Assembly: GCF_963855985.1 (NCBI RefSeq) | Contig: NC_087106.1 | Coordinates: 9,283,001 to 9,347,000, forward strand | DNA from: Ostrinia nubilalis | Taxonomy: Eukaryota; Arthropoda; Insecta; Lepidoptera; Crambidae | Direction of reading: 5' to 3' | DNA: 64,000 nt | In this document: positions 1-12,264 of the stretch, in pieces | Layout: every line of letters starts with the position of its first letter | Numbering within the stretch: the first letter of the stretch is position 1 | Made by a program: the position numbers and the translations under genes | Notes under the pieces: model-generated | What the model saw: the letters and a program-made list of their open reading frames with translations, nothing else | Database searches by the model: none | Told to the model about the DNA's origin: nothing

Positions 1-488
1 CGATAGAGAATAATACAAAGTAATAAGAACCACCGGTTATAGGGGCATTTTTTGAAGAAATTTATCAAATAACCAAAAAACACGAATTTTTAAGCAGATT
101 TTTTTCTAAAAGTATCATTTTTTATTATTTGTTGGCCTTTTTTGTGTATTTTATTTATTTTTTTAGTATTGCCTATTATTTAGCATTATTACTGTTTTTA
201 TTTTATCAGGATATACCGCTTAGTTTAAAAGTTATTACGTTTTCTTTACAATAAGTAATGGAAAGAAAAAAAAATCTATAAAAAATTAAAAAAAAATCTC
301 AAAAATTTTTTGACCTCTTTTTTGTCGATAAAAATAGGTCTAGTTTCATCTATTTTCATATGTACACTTTAACGTGACTCACACTGTATAGTCGAAGTCC
401 ACCACGGGTGCGTCGAATACTGGGGGACTGGGCCACGGACCCGGTATATGGGTATTTACTTAACATTCTCTAAAGAAGCACTCACATT

Positions 489-577
<89 letters not shown>

Positions 578-1380
578 TTCTTGTATTTCTTGTAATTCTG
601 ATACGAGTAAGTTAATATTAAAGTGTAAAATTAAAGCTTATTAGTGACCTGAGGTGGTGGGAGCCTGATGACCTGTAATACAGGTATACTAAATACCTAG
701 CATAGGCATCAGACTCACACAAGAATGAACATCAAACGTATCTTATACATTCACTATGTAATTCTGTTCGATTTTTTTGTGTGAGTAAAATAAAGATTTA
801 TTATTATTATTATTACTGATAGTACCTATTCAAAATATGAAATAAATGCCTTTTGCTAAAGATACGGGCTACATTCTGAAATCAGAAGATCATAATCTGG
901 TGGAAAGTGTGAAAGTCAGTATTTTTTTGCTAAAGTACATAAACCCCATACTTTATAAACTAGATGCATAAATACCTTTCAGCTATTTTCATAAATGACA
1001 GTATGGTTCTCGTTTCATGTCTTGTTGTGGATGAATCTGCATTCAATTTCCTGCAAAGATACAATAATAATACTTATTTTCAATAACCAAGCTGAAGTGA
1101 CTTCGGGAAGTCTTTACAATGCGATTACGAAGGCTTTTAGGTATAAGGTCATGGAATTTGCAGGGACGTTATCTTAATGGTAAAAAACTCATAAGGCTCA
1201 TTTATTTTTTGCAAGTAGGCTTTTAAAAAGCACTTTTACACGTCCCGGTCTTGCTTTAACCCTACCACTACTTCGGAACAATAAATGGGCCAGTGCTGAG
1301 AAGAAGCAGCGCAAGAAATAGTCATGGTTAATGGTGATTACATACACTTTTTACTTCTGTAGGATATCGTTTTAATTTTT
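1..1380. other. No gene seen: AT-rich repeat DNA
   Basis: AT-rich sequence with the CA microsatellite. Positions 645-817 look like a LINE 3' end (short palindrome acctgtaatacaggt, then an ataaagatttattattatt tail), plus strand, family not identified. No exon recognised. Confidence 0.5.
496..574. repeat. (CA)n microsatellite
   Basis: About 39 uninterrupted CA units preceded by a short CG run. The unit count may vary between individuals. Confidence 0.95.
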
Positions 1381-1498
1381 CGTTTGTTCGTTTCAGCCAA
1401 ATGACGTCCACTGCTGGATAAAGGCCTCCCCCAAGGATTTCCATAACGACCAGTCCTGCGCCGCCTGCATCCAGGTTTTTCCCGCGACCTTCACTTCG
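1381..1498 (-). mobile_element. RTE-type LINE 3' end, GAACGAA-tail subfamily
   Basis: The minus strand reads towards CAGCAGTGGACGTCATTTGG then CTGAAACGAAC. It matches the copies at 17359 and 62650 and represents the last residues and tail of the LINE ORF. Confidence 0.75.
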
Positions 1499-1878
1499 TT
1501 TTATTTTTTTGTGTTTTTTTTCTAATGTTAATTTCATAAGACTACTCGTGCTGAAGTATCAAAGTCTAATCGAGAATTTATCAGCGAGAATTATTTATAG
1601 TTTTAGATAACGTAATAAATTGGATCTACAATCTAAAGTAGGATGTTTTTTTATTACAACATCTGCTGTGTTGTTATTACAAAAGATTTCATATTTGTTA
1701 ACATTTGTCGAGGAAATGAGCTGAAATAACATTACACAATTATGTTATTAGTGAACAACATACTATATTCGTTATACTGTAGTTAGAGCTAGGGATTCCA
1801 CATGTATATTGTCTATCATGTCATAAACTACATACTTACTACATTGACTGGTTTAGTTATGACTGCTTTTATTGCAGA

Positions 1879-2170
1879 CTAGCGGCTGCCCGCGACTTCG
1901 TACGCGTGGACCCCGTTTTAGGTACCCCTTTAGCGGTGGAGTTCGTAAAGTCCGTTCTTAGCGGATGTCTACACCTTATATGGAACTTACCTGCTAAATT
2001 TCATGTTTGTAGGAGTTATATTAGTTTCTGAGATTTCGTGATAATCAGTTAAAGGTATTTCGCATTGGGGGTTCTCATCCAGTTTCTGGTTGCAGTATCT
2101 TTCATCCTCCATTTGCTTCTGGTAAATAAAACAGGGTCTTGCTCGTCCAGTAGAGATAGAGACCAAATGA
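1879..2170 (-). mobile_element. Helitron-like element, 3' end resolved
   Basis: Minus strand ends GCGGGCAGCCGCTAG followed by T: a small GCGG/CCGC hairpin next to a CTAG terminus, as in Helitrons. The body contains the common lepidopteran 'acttcgtacgcgtgga' segment. The other end was not resolved. Confidence 0.5.
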
Positions 2171-3145
2171 CATGACGATGATGACTTACTTCTTAATCGA
2201 TTGGGGCTTAGGTGCGAGTACGTGCAAATAGTCGTAAGATAACTTTATGGATGTACTTTTCACCTCATATCAGCCATTGTTGTAAGGCTCATTTAGTTTT
2301 CATCTCTATTTAGGATAAAAATATTTTTATTTTTTTAAGTGTTGGCAACCCTAAAGTAAGCATTAGGACGGCAATTAGGGCAAAGCCGTTAAACTCTTGT
2401 AAGCTGTGTAAATGTTGTGCTATAGCACTAAATGCAGTAATATCTTGTAAATATGACTGTCTCTTACAAGTAGGTAACTTGAGGGCAAATTAAGCTTAAC
2501 AGTTTCACTTAAAATTTGTTCTTATATCGCTGAAAATAAGTGCGAGTAAGCAGGTAAATATTTTAAATGTAAGTACATAGATAAGTTTCGTCTAATTGAC
2601 AGCACATCATACTATAATACTTCTCCATTAAATTATCAAAATAATGGAGAGTGAAAGTAAATAATATGAACATTTACAGGGCAGATATTATTATGTACCA
2701 TCCTAGACTGCATCTCACTTAACATCAGGAGCGATTGCGGTCAAATACCTGCTTCTGCATAAAAAAACATCAGAACAACATAATATAGGTTACATACTGT
2801 TGTAATATCACCCTATTAAACTAAACTAGGTGTCATAAACCTTGACTGTACATAAATTTACTCTACAAAGAAAACAAGTGAATAAATCGTAGCATTAACT
2901 CTACGTTCGAAGAATTAATTGTGTTTATTTAAAATACCTTTAACCGTGTGTCGCGTATCGCGTTAAGACAATGTACTTTACTTCCTTAGTTCTATAAATA
3001 GTAACATCACACGTAACCTCTATTTTGGTACTTTATTTTCGTTCGAATTAGTTTTCGATTGCGAGTCATTTGCCCGACTCCCACGCGGTATTTTAATAGA
3101 AGGGGATTGCATCAAAGTTCCTTGCGACATACAAACATATTCTTA
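2171..3145. other. No gene seen
   Basis: AT-rich sequence with no exon-like frame and no repeat I can name. Confidence 0.5.
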
Positions 3146-3245
3146 TCATACTAATATCATAAAGAAAGATTTGTATTTTTGTATGTTTGTAACGAATAAA
3201 CTCAAAAAGTACAGGACCGAGATCAAACATTCTTTCACGATTAGA
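3146..3245 (+). mobile_element. Fragment of a 'TCATACTAATAT' dispersed repeat
   Basis: Starts TCATACTAATATCATAAAG and continues into tttgtatgtttgtaacgaa, a start shared by common lepidopteran Helitron-like repeats. It follows an A, as expected for an A|T insertion site. The 3' end is lost. Confidence 0.4.
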
Positions 3246-3271
3246 ATACTTACTTTAATATTCCTAAGTAA

Positions 3272-3334
3272 TCATTAGGGGAGGCCTATGTTCAGCAGTG
3301 GACGTCCTATGGCTGAAATGATGATGATGATGAT
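3272..3334 (+). mobile_element. RTE LINE 3' tip with ATG-repeat tail
   Basis: GGGGAGGCCTATGTTCAGCA, then the GTGGACGTCC core, GGCTGAA and an (ATG)n tail. Strongly 5' truncated. Confidence 0.8.
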
Positions 3335-4904
3335 AGAATGTAGCTAGGCAGCGGGCATCAGTATTTCTAAGTAAATAGGTGGAAATGTATACCAGTTTGA
3401 TTGTTAACTTTTTAAACACATCTACAATTGCTTTTCGCTTCATTCATGGGCATTTGTATTAATAGACTTGTTTGTTGGCCTAGGGCGTTGATTCCATTAC
3501 GTCATTGATAACATATGGTGATTACTTGGGCACGGTGTTTCTTTGTGTGTATCGCAAATCTTTAAAGTAGAGATAAACGGTAAAGATTAGATTTTATCCA
3601 TTGTTGAAGCCACGAAGCCATAAGCTATTTGAATTCCGGTTTTACTCGGTTTATCAATACCTACCTAATTTTAATTAAATGTCTATTAAGTACCTACATA
3701 AAGAAAAGTAGTATACTGGCAGCATTTTTTATTACGTTTTGTGTCCAACCACCTGCAGTTTTCAAAAATGTTTAAAAAAAAGTCCAGATCTTAAAGTGCT
3801 TAAACTTTTTTACTACTGAAACATAACACTGGCAGTCAAGATTATGTTACCTGTGGAAATCTAAAAAACTTTTTTAATCTTCAATTCGCGCGTCTTTCTA
3901 AATTCAAAAACGTTCGTTTCGCGGCTTGTTTACGCACAGAACCACGGCGCTAGCTGTTGTAGAGCTGGCTAGGCACGTGTTTGGCATAAATTCCGAAGCC
4001 CAAGGTCGGGGAGCGAAACATCCACATGATAGTTCTGACCCCTATTGTTAAGAGGATACGACATATTTTGGCTGTCGAGATACTGATACCTACCTTTATG
4101 ATTTTGGGTGTTTTGGTAGCACGTCTCTTGTTTTTATCGACATTCGAAATGAACCACGGTTGTTTTTAAGCCAGTTCTGAGGCCATCTATGAACCAAAAA
4201 GTTTCCATTATATCGGTATAATCTGATTTACGTTTATTTATGTTTTTTGCATTAACTTAAATAATACCATCGATAATAAATCTTATCGTAATATTCTAAT
4301 TCTCGAATTACCGCAGACTTATCAAATCGTTAGTTGACTGTAGGTGTGTTGTCAGCATTAAGGTGAACTAATTGATTAGGTCAATAAACCTTGAAAATAA
4401 CACAAAATTTCCAGTTATCAGCTGTTTTTTAGCATTAAATATTAATATGTTAGCACTTAGGTTAGCACTGATGGCAAACTATTGACCTACAAATATTTGA
4501 TATGAATACCAGCCCTTCATTACTGGGAAATTATTCTCTACTAATTTTAGTTTTAATTACACCTGTCCAGTTAAAAAGGGCATTATTTTGTTGTTTATAC
4601 ATATCGCTTGTTATTGTAATAACAGTTGAACAATATAATAGAGCAGTAACAAACGTAACTCAGTAATGTGACAAACAATCCGATTCTCGAATAACAATTG
4701 TAATCAATTTAAACATACTATTTTATTGCTAGCCACGACAGCTGGTTTGCGGCGCAATAACCTGTTTTAATTGAAATTAATTTTTGAACGTATTTTTGGA
4801 TCACACAAATAAAAATACAGGAAACCATGAATTCTGGGTTTATTAGAGAAATTCCTGAAGGCCTTGATTTTATATTATTATTACACATTCAGTCAGACCT
4901 GGTG
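3335..4904. other. No gene seen
   Basis: AT-rich sequence without a recognisable exon, RNA gene or repeat boundary. Confidence 0.5.
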
Positions 4905-4994
4905 GTGCCACCAAACGGCCATTGTGGAAATCATGGGGGGAGGCCTATGTTCAGCAGTGAACGTCCTATGGCTGAAATGATGATGATGATGATT
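4905..4994 (+). mobile_element. RTE LINE 3' tip with ATG-repeat tail
   Basis: Same 3' end family as 3272-3334 with slightly more ORF sequence (TGTGGAAATCAT upstream) and a GATGATGATGATG tail. Confidence 0.8.
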
Positions 4995-6486
4995 CAGATC
5001 TGCCTAAAATACAATTTGTCATGTATTTTTCCATAAGCCAGCAAAATCCTTTTATTAAAGTCATTAGTCATCATAATATCTTATCAAAATGTGCGAAATT
5101 TGACGTGTCTATGTTTTTTTGCGTTCGCGTGGCCTTTCCATTGCGTTTATCGTTGCGTTACGCACTATCTCTGCAGCTCTTGTGTTGATATAAAGCTTAA
5201 TCTAATCTCCTTCGATTACCCAGTAAATTGATCCATACCTCCCAATAAACCAACATATACACCAACTTTCCTCAATGACTACAAAAGACTTACTTACATT
5301 TCTTCATTTAAAGGCAAAACTAATGCAGAAAATCTTTAAAAAAGTCGAAGGATACAAGGTGGAACGGGACTATTACCACTCGTTCCCACCGCTGCAAGTC
5401 CTGTGTAGCCAAGCTCTACAGTTTGACCGCCATTAACCAGCGAAAATCAGTGAAGGTGGAAGGGGTTGTGAGAACTGCAAGGTGGAAGACTTTTCTTCTA
5501 TGAAAAGACCTGCGAAAAACTAGGTGAAGAATAAATGCTGCAGATGTCACCAAACATACAAAAATACAGTCGCATTGAAAATCTCTTTGCGTGCGTCGTA
5601 ATAAATGCGACGCCTTGACCAATTTTTTGGAAGACGACAAAAAAGTTATTTGCAAAAAATACTACATTACGTAACCCACATTACTAGAGCTGTTAGCTGT
5701 TAAACTGCTGTATATTTATCAACTTGTCACGTTCTCATGACCTACCATAACATTAGTTCTTAGAAATATAGTTTTGTCGGCAAATGCATGTTCTGAAACC
5801 GAATATGTTTCTATAAGTTCACCGGAAAGCTTGCAAAACCACCGCTTCGTAAAATAATGAGGCGTGTTTAACAATAATAAGGAAAGGATTAAATTTCAGA
5901 ACGGAAAGTTTAATTTTACTTTATTATGATAACAATACGCTGAATTGCTTGTGTATGTTTTAAAGAACTGATATATTGTAGGAAAACTGCATTATTCAGG
6001 TTTAATCCGGAATCGGGTTTAGCCTTGGAAGTGCCAGACATAATTACAAAAAAATAATTTTGTGCGACTGTAACTTCAAGTGAGTCTTGTGACACACGTG
6101 TAAGGAAAAATGTGGTTTAAAATATTCATCCCACACAATTCACGTTGGCTCCAACAAAAGGCTTGGTGTCAGACTACATAATATAAAGCCCGATACATCT
6201 GACATATCTTGAAACGACACATAACTACTCCGCACTAAGCGTTTTAATAACTCCTCATATGAACAGCTAGGAACTGGAATTCGCTGCCTGCTGCTGTCTT
6301 TCACAAAATAGAATGTCTTTCCCGAACACCATAATCCGGGCCTTTTCAAGACCAGAGTGAATAGGCACTTACAGGAAAGATGTGTACCATCCTAGACTGT
6401 ATCTCATTTAACATCAGTTGCGGTTAGGTTGTTCTGCATTAAAAAAACACATGTCTGAAAATCTTGAGCCTATCTTCAGCTCTTAA
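4995..6486. other. No gene seen
   Basis: AT-rich. The short open frames on both strands show no family features. Nothing else recognised. Confidence 0.5.
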
Positions 6487-6497
6487 AGAATTAGGTT

Positions 6498-6809
6498 CAT
6501 CATCATCATCATCATTTCAGCCACAGGACGTCCACTGCTGAACATAGGCCTCCCCCAATGACTTCCACATCGCACGGTTGGTAGCGGCCTGCATTCAGCG
6601 CCTTCCTGCTACCTTTATCAGGTCGTCGGTCCACCTTGTGGGTGGACGTCCCACGCTGCGTTTTCCGGTACGTGGCCTCCATTCCAGAACCTTGCTGCCC
6701 CATCGGCCGTCAGTTCTGCGTACTATGTGCCCTGCCCACTGCCACTTCAGCTTGCTGATCCGTCGGGCTATGTCAGCGACTTTAGTTTGTTTACGGATCT
6801 CCTCATTTC
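6498..6809 (-). mobile_element. 5'-truncated RTE LINE with 11-bp target duplication
   Basis: On the minus strand this encodes the C-terminal part of the LINE polyprotein: ARRISKLKWQWAGHI, LEWRPRTGKRSVGRPPTRWT, DDLIKVAGRRWMQAATNRAM, then the QQWTS end and an (ATG)n tail. It is flanked by the perfect duplication AGAATTAGGTT at 6487-6497 and 6810-6820, direct evidence of target-primed insertion. The intact frame suggests relative youth. Confidence 0.92.
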
Positions 6810-6820
6810 AGAATTAGGTT

Positions 6821-7836
6821 ACTGTAACATAATTTTATTTGCCCCAAAAGTAAGAGCTATGTATGTAACTGGTTAATGTTCAAAAGCTTATAACATTTGT
6901 ACGTACCCGTGCATACTTTTGTATTTGTTTTGGTGTACAGCTGTTTTTCACATAACTTTAGGGTGACCATGTTTAATAATATTTATTTAATTTTTCTTAT
7001 TGATTTATGTGTACGTATATTTTCATTAGTCAATGTACTTGCTTATTTTATAAAGGTAAACGTTTTTAAATTAGCATCTCCTTCAACTCTACTAGGAACT
7101 CAACGGTGATAGTTTGCATGAAATCGAAACATCTTTATTCATTAAAATCCTTACTTACACCAGACTTATTTAGAGCCAATACATTTATTCTATTCTTATT
7201 TATGTAAGTATCTTATTTTAGTTCTACCAATCACTGGCTAGATTCCAGTTCCCAACCTCATTAATCTAACCGTCAAACCTCAGTCTCGAGTAAACGAATA
7301 TAAATGGCGACCCTACGTGGTCTTGTCCGATATGAAAACATTTTTTCGCGTTTCCGAGTTCGCGTCGATCAAGGCCGACTATTTTCATCCGAGCAACACT
7401 ACTGCCCACATAATGTATGTGTTTGTGCTATCTATACGATACACTGATACACGTGGCCGTGAGTGGGATATTATGTGTTACTATGATGACTTGACGCCCA
7501 AAATTATCATCAATACTATTCTTCACTTCATTTTACTTTAAGTATACCGAACTTTATTTTAAAATAATTCATTTGTCGCCATTACACAGTGTGAGATGTA
7601 TAAGTCATACACAACATATGACAACATTCTTATTAATTTGTCTACAGACTAAAAGCCAAATTCATCACCCCGTCAAAAATGTTATTTCTATGACAATTTT
7701 AATTTAGCGGTAAAATTATAATTGCCCTCGCCGTTTAAAAGTAGGTGACATAATGAGTACGAATAAATTCTAAGTCCCATTTCAATAATAGTTTAACCGT
7801 ATTATGTCATCGCTCGAGACTCATAATGTTTTAGGC
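6821..7836. other. No gene seen
   Basis: Contains a 74-codon open frame at 7317-7541 preceded by 'tggcgaccctacgtgg', which faintly resembles an LTR-element primer-binding region. No paired LTRs were found, so not annotated as an element. Confidence 0.4.
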
Positions 7837-8275
7837 CAGGGTTTCTCAAAGTGGGGTTCGCCATTCGACGCCAGTGTGTCGTGAGCCCACTCAAGATTTA
7901 GAAAGAAGAAGAAAGAAAGAAAATATTTTTATTTAGTCCAAATATCCATTGACTACTTACAACATAGTTACTTAAACATAGTTTAATTTGAACCAAAATG
8001 GCAGCCACTCAGCATGTGTTATGCTCTAGGTTAAGACCTGACGCTATGGTGGCAGAATTAAGGTTAAAATATTGTTCAAAATTACTCGTAAAATTGATTC
8101 CATTTGCGACAAGAAAGAGGCACAACACCCATCACATCATTAAAATACATTTCTTCGGCACTATTTTGGTACCTTTTTTTTATCCACAAACCTTATTTTT
8201 CGTTTAGTTAAGGGGTTCGCTGTCCTCTGCAAACTTTGACAGAGGTTCGTGGAGCCGAAAGTTTGAGAAACCCTG
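7837..8275. mobile_element. Non-autonomous hAT element
   Basis: Terminal inverted repeats CAGGGTTTCTCAAAGT and its partner ending TTTGAGAAACCCTG. Flanked by 8-bp duplications TTTTAGGC (7829-7836) and TTTTAGAC (8276-8283), 7 of 8 matching. No transposase reading frame. Confidence 0.85.
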
Positions 8276-8283
8276 TTTTAGAC

Positions 8284-9165
8284 GAACTCGACCGGCACGC
8301 ATATTATTTACTAACATTATCTGAAGATTAAACATTTATTGTTAGCAAACACGCGAGTTTTATCTCAATGCTTATTATTTAAGTAGATAGAGAAGTTAAG
8401 TGACGGTGTAAGTCTTTGAACTAAATCTTAATTATGTTTATTTTTGTGTTAGTCGATACTCAGCGATACATTAGAAGCAATTTCTTTCTATCTATCATGT
8501 GGAGATCGTCATCTTCATCATCATCACAATCATCATGTCTGTCATTTATAGGTTTCAGGAGGCTTTAGCAAAATAAATTAAACTGTACGTACTCGTATAT
8601 TTTCTCTCCAAGCAGGTAAATAATACTAACCGAATGCAAGTCTGAAGTGACCTATTTTTGTAAAACTAGTTTTAAATATTGTGGTTTAAATAAACTAGTA
8701 TTTAACTTACAATTTGCAAAATGATAAGATTATTTGCTACAGTCTTTTGGAGATACATTCAGATAAACGTGACTGTTTAACATTACGTACACATAAACAT
8801 GTTTCAGGGGAAAAGGATAACAAGTTATTTCATTCATTACGTTTCATTGAAATATTTGTATGACATTTGCATGAAAGTAGGTAAGTGTGAAAAGACAATA
8901 GCTTGCATTTCCTCGTTTAGTAACGTACCTATTTACTACTACGCAGTACAACAGTAGTCATGCTTAAACTGAATAGTTTAACCCTTTTTACGCTGTTGTT
9001 GGTCGCGCGGATTTTCAGTGCCTGAATTTTTTTTACACTAGTAGATAGAGAAAATCACAAGTGTCATTTGAAAGCAGCCTTTCCTATGACTATGTAAACA
9101 TTAAAATTAACGCAGTTGAAAGTAAGAAATTAAAAATTTTATTTGGCACCAACAAAAACCATTTT
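8284..9165. other. No gene seen
   Basis: AT-rich sequence without recognisable exons or bounded repeats. Confidence 0.5.
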
Positions 9166-9252
9166 TAACCGTAACAATCGGTGCTTTTTAAACAGGAGTT
9201 TGACAGATTTTTGACGTTTGTCAAAGTTAAAGTAAGATGGTGCAACTCAGCC
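9166..9252. mobile_element. Half copy of the GGCTGAGTTGCACCA MITE
   Basis: Matches the right part of the elements at 21199 and 38076, including the AAAGTAAGATGGTGCAACTC then AGCC terminus. The left terminal repeat is missing. Confidence 0.75.
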
Positions 9253-9787
9253 TCAGTCACGTGTAAAAACACGTCGAAGGAATTGATTTAACAAACTGTT
9301 GTCGGTGCATAAATATAAATGTGATATAAGTTACCCGATCGACCGTACACACCTGGTAAAGTGTTTATTCAGAAATACACAAACCTGCTTTATGACGTGA
9401 AATAATAATAGTGAAGCTTATTGCGTCAATGTAAAGTAGAAAACTGGTGCAAAAAGTTTAAAAGAGTAGACTCATGCGATTTATCGAATTGAAACGCGAA
9501 TGTCACATTGTCTAGAAAGACAGAAGCTCTTTTTTTACTACGTCATAATATTAGATCGTTATTAATTGGATTAAAACAAGATTTCATGTTGTTTAGAGGC
9601 CTTGGACTTTATCGACATCAATAATTAATTGTACACTATGTACCTATTTCGAGTATGTACAAGCAATGAATCAAAGAAGGTCTATCTTATGATCTTGTCA
9701 AAGTTTAACCAAATTGGAAAAGTTATTTAATAGTGCTCTATCAGAGAGTCGATGTTCACAAGTTTGCTAAACGTAAACATACTGTAA

Positions 9788-9911
9788 CAGCCATTTTTGG
9801 CTTAACATAAAGTCTGCTATCTGACAAAAGGGTCGTATAGCACATTTATCAGCCATTTTTGGCTATTCTTTAAGTTTGCTGTCTTAAAAAAGGGTCGTAT
9901 AGCCCACACAT
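9788..9911. repeat. Two-copy tandem repeat, period about 62 bp
   Basis: The block cagccatttttggct ... aaagggtcgtatagc occurs twice in a row, starting at 9788 and 9850, with scattered differences. Confidence 0.75.
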
Positions 9912-10995
9912 TTGTTAGTGACAAAGGATTTAAGTACGTACCTTGAATACTCATCCAGAATCCTTTAAAATACACGTTTAACGAATAAATCGGACAAGGA
10001 TTTCTGTGTCAGGAGTGAAAAATGTTCGAAACACGATGCAGATACATGGCACATGTAAATATTGGCACGACTAATGCCTTGAGTGGACAGAGATAAGATA
10101 TATACGAACTAGAACTCTAATGCTTATGTATTTACCCATGTACACGTGAATGCTTTTTCTATTATGTATTGGAGGTAAATCTCGGTTAAATCTATTTGCA
10201 CTGATGGAAAACACAAAAGTAAACTGAATAACGATATAATTATCAACATACACTAAACTTTAGCTTCTTGTGTATTTGTAATTTGCAATGAGGAAGATGT
10301 AAATCAAAATTTATTCCCCTTTTTCAGCCCTAACAAAAACTTTAAGCTAAAATAAGACTAACTGTGAAAAAAATTTGTTGATATCACGAAAATTGAATAT
10401 TTTATAAGCAAATCAATATGGGAACGCGCGAAAACTGATAGCACCCCTGGAATACGGGCGGTGACGTCACACCGCTCGTTGGGCAACGACGGACGGGGCG
10501 GCGCGGGTGCTAGCTGCGCTCTGTAAACTTATTTTCGTTCATTTCGATACATTTTTTATTTATATTAACCGTATCTGATGCCAACCAAATAATCTTACGA
10601 AAGTAGATTTACTTATGGTTGTGGATACTTTCAGAAAACATGCAAAGTACCTTTATTATTGCAGAAATCCAAGGGCTAAAACTTGCAAGGTAAGTGAACC
10701 TATTATTATGGATGCAATAAATAATTGAGTATTTAGTATTTACGCTTTTTGTAGTATTTGAGGTAGATTATAAAAGTTCTATCTAGTTTAAAAGTAAAAG
10801 TACTAGTGCTGTCAGTCAGATTGCTGTGGGTTATCGATAAAAAATAATACCCATCAATAATTTAGCAACGTTATGTCTTAATATTTTATTTTTACAGAGT
10901 TGGACGATCACGTCCAGTCGTGTTATAGACTAACTATCCAACTATCGAATTATGGACATAATGTAATACTCGTAGGGTAAGTTCATTTGAAAATA
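9912..10995. other. No gene seen
   Basis: Contains a GC-rich island around 10430-10520 with the palindrome TGACGTCA (10462-10469). A short ATG frame ends at a gtaagt donor near 10689, but no partner exon was found. Not called as a gene. Confidence 0.4.
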
Positions 10996-11379
10996 CTATA
11001 TCCGCAGTGTACAATAAAAACAAGAGTTACACCTGAACACAAAGTTAGAGCTACGGCATATCATTGTACATTTGTTTGTGCTGAAGATAACGAATAAATT
11101 GGAAAATCTGGAATGCGGAGGTTTTGCAGCAAGCAATGAAGAATGCAAACATACAATGGCATTAATTGGTTTTAAGGTTATATGTATAGACGTAGTGAAG
11201 ATCCCGCTTCTACCGAAGTAGCGTGCTATTGGAGGAAACCAAAACTGTTGTGCAAGTTGGATCTCAGCTAAAATTTGAACTATACAAGGCAGTATAAAAA
11301 TATATGTGTCAGTAGTACTACCACCATAACCATCTGACACAAAGATCAGTCCATCGGGCTTGATGATTTTTTTGTTCAC
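10996..11379 (-). pseudogene. DDE-type (DDE_Tnp_4 / Harbinger-THAP-like) transposase relic
   Basis: A 127-codon minus-strand frame begins near FVSDGYGGSTTDTYI. This matches the '(F)VS..YGG..SD..I' block around the second catalytic Asp of DDE_Tnp_4 transposases. Downstream the frame no longer resembles the family, consistent with frameshifts. No terminal repeats were located. The assignment rests on one motif. Confidence 0.6.
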
Positions 11380-11617
11380 TTTAAAAAGTTATTAGTAGGT
11401 ATACACTTTGTAACTTTCTATGGAATCAGTGTACGATCATGAATCGCAAGTAAGGTACAGTCAGTTTTGTCACAGTTAAAACTGGTTTCTAACTCTATCG
11501 AGGGTCGTCAACGTTTTTCCTGATTTTTATAGTTTGAGTCTGTTACGTCTTTCTTTTTCTATTCTACTTGAATCTTCGTATCTCTCGTCTTTATTTCTAT
11601 TGCAGATAACTCTATTC

Positions 11618-12251
11618 GGCGTACTACGCTACGTGCCCTAGCTGCCCATTGCCATTTCAGCTTGCTAATCCGTCGGGCTATGTCAGTGACTTTATTTGTC
11701 AACAATCTCGAGAATCAAGCTCCGAAACGAAACTGAGTAGGGCGCAGTTCGACATAAGCTTCATTTTGTTCGTAATCATCCGAATGCCTACCTGTTCCGA
11801 TATATTCGATTAAGGACTTTGAGCATTGTGCCGAGGTCTTCCAGCAACTCTGCCATGAGTGCCATGACCACAATATCGTCAGCAACGGTAGCGATAATTA
11901 ATATGGCACCGCTGGAGAGACTGCAGCACTGCCCAAGTTTCGATCGAATAGAAGGTCTTCTTCTCATATTCCACGAACGTCAAGCATAGTGGCAAGTTAT
12001 ACTCCTTCCATAGTTTTCTGTATAACCTGCCGCAGCTCTGCCCCAGGCAGAAACTCCCCTGGAGTGGAGACCACGTACCGGAAAACACAGCGTGGGACGT
12101 CCACCCACAAGGTGGACCGACGACCTGATAAAGATAGCAGGGAGGCGCTGGATGCAGGCCTCTACCAACTGTGCGATATTATGTGGAAGTTATTGAAGGA
12201 GGCTATGTTCAGCAGTGGACGTCCTGTGGCTGAGATGACGATGATGATGAC
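11618..12251 (+). mobile_element. RTE LINE inverted by twin priming, 13-bp target duplication
   Basis: From 12062 to 12251 the plus strand carries the LINE 3' end (LEWRPRTGKHSVGRPPTRWT, DDLIKIAGRRWMQ, ATG-rich tail). From about 12062 back to 11618 the minus strand carries upstream reverse-transcriptase sequence (LPLCLTFVEYEK, then ADDIVVMA, then ARRISKLKWQW), with internal deletions. The whole unit is flanked by perfect GATAACTCTATTC at 11605-11617 and 12252-12264, so it is a single insertion. The order of segments fits twin priming. Confidence 0.88.
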
Positions 12252-12264
12252 GATAACTCTATTC

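Noticed and set aside
7294..7541. LTR-retrotransposon primer-binding site plus ORF
   Set aside because: 'tggcgaccctacgtgg' is suggestive, but no LTR pair or gag/pol motif was found.
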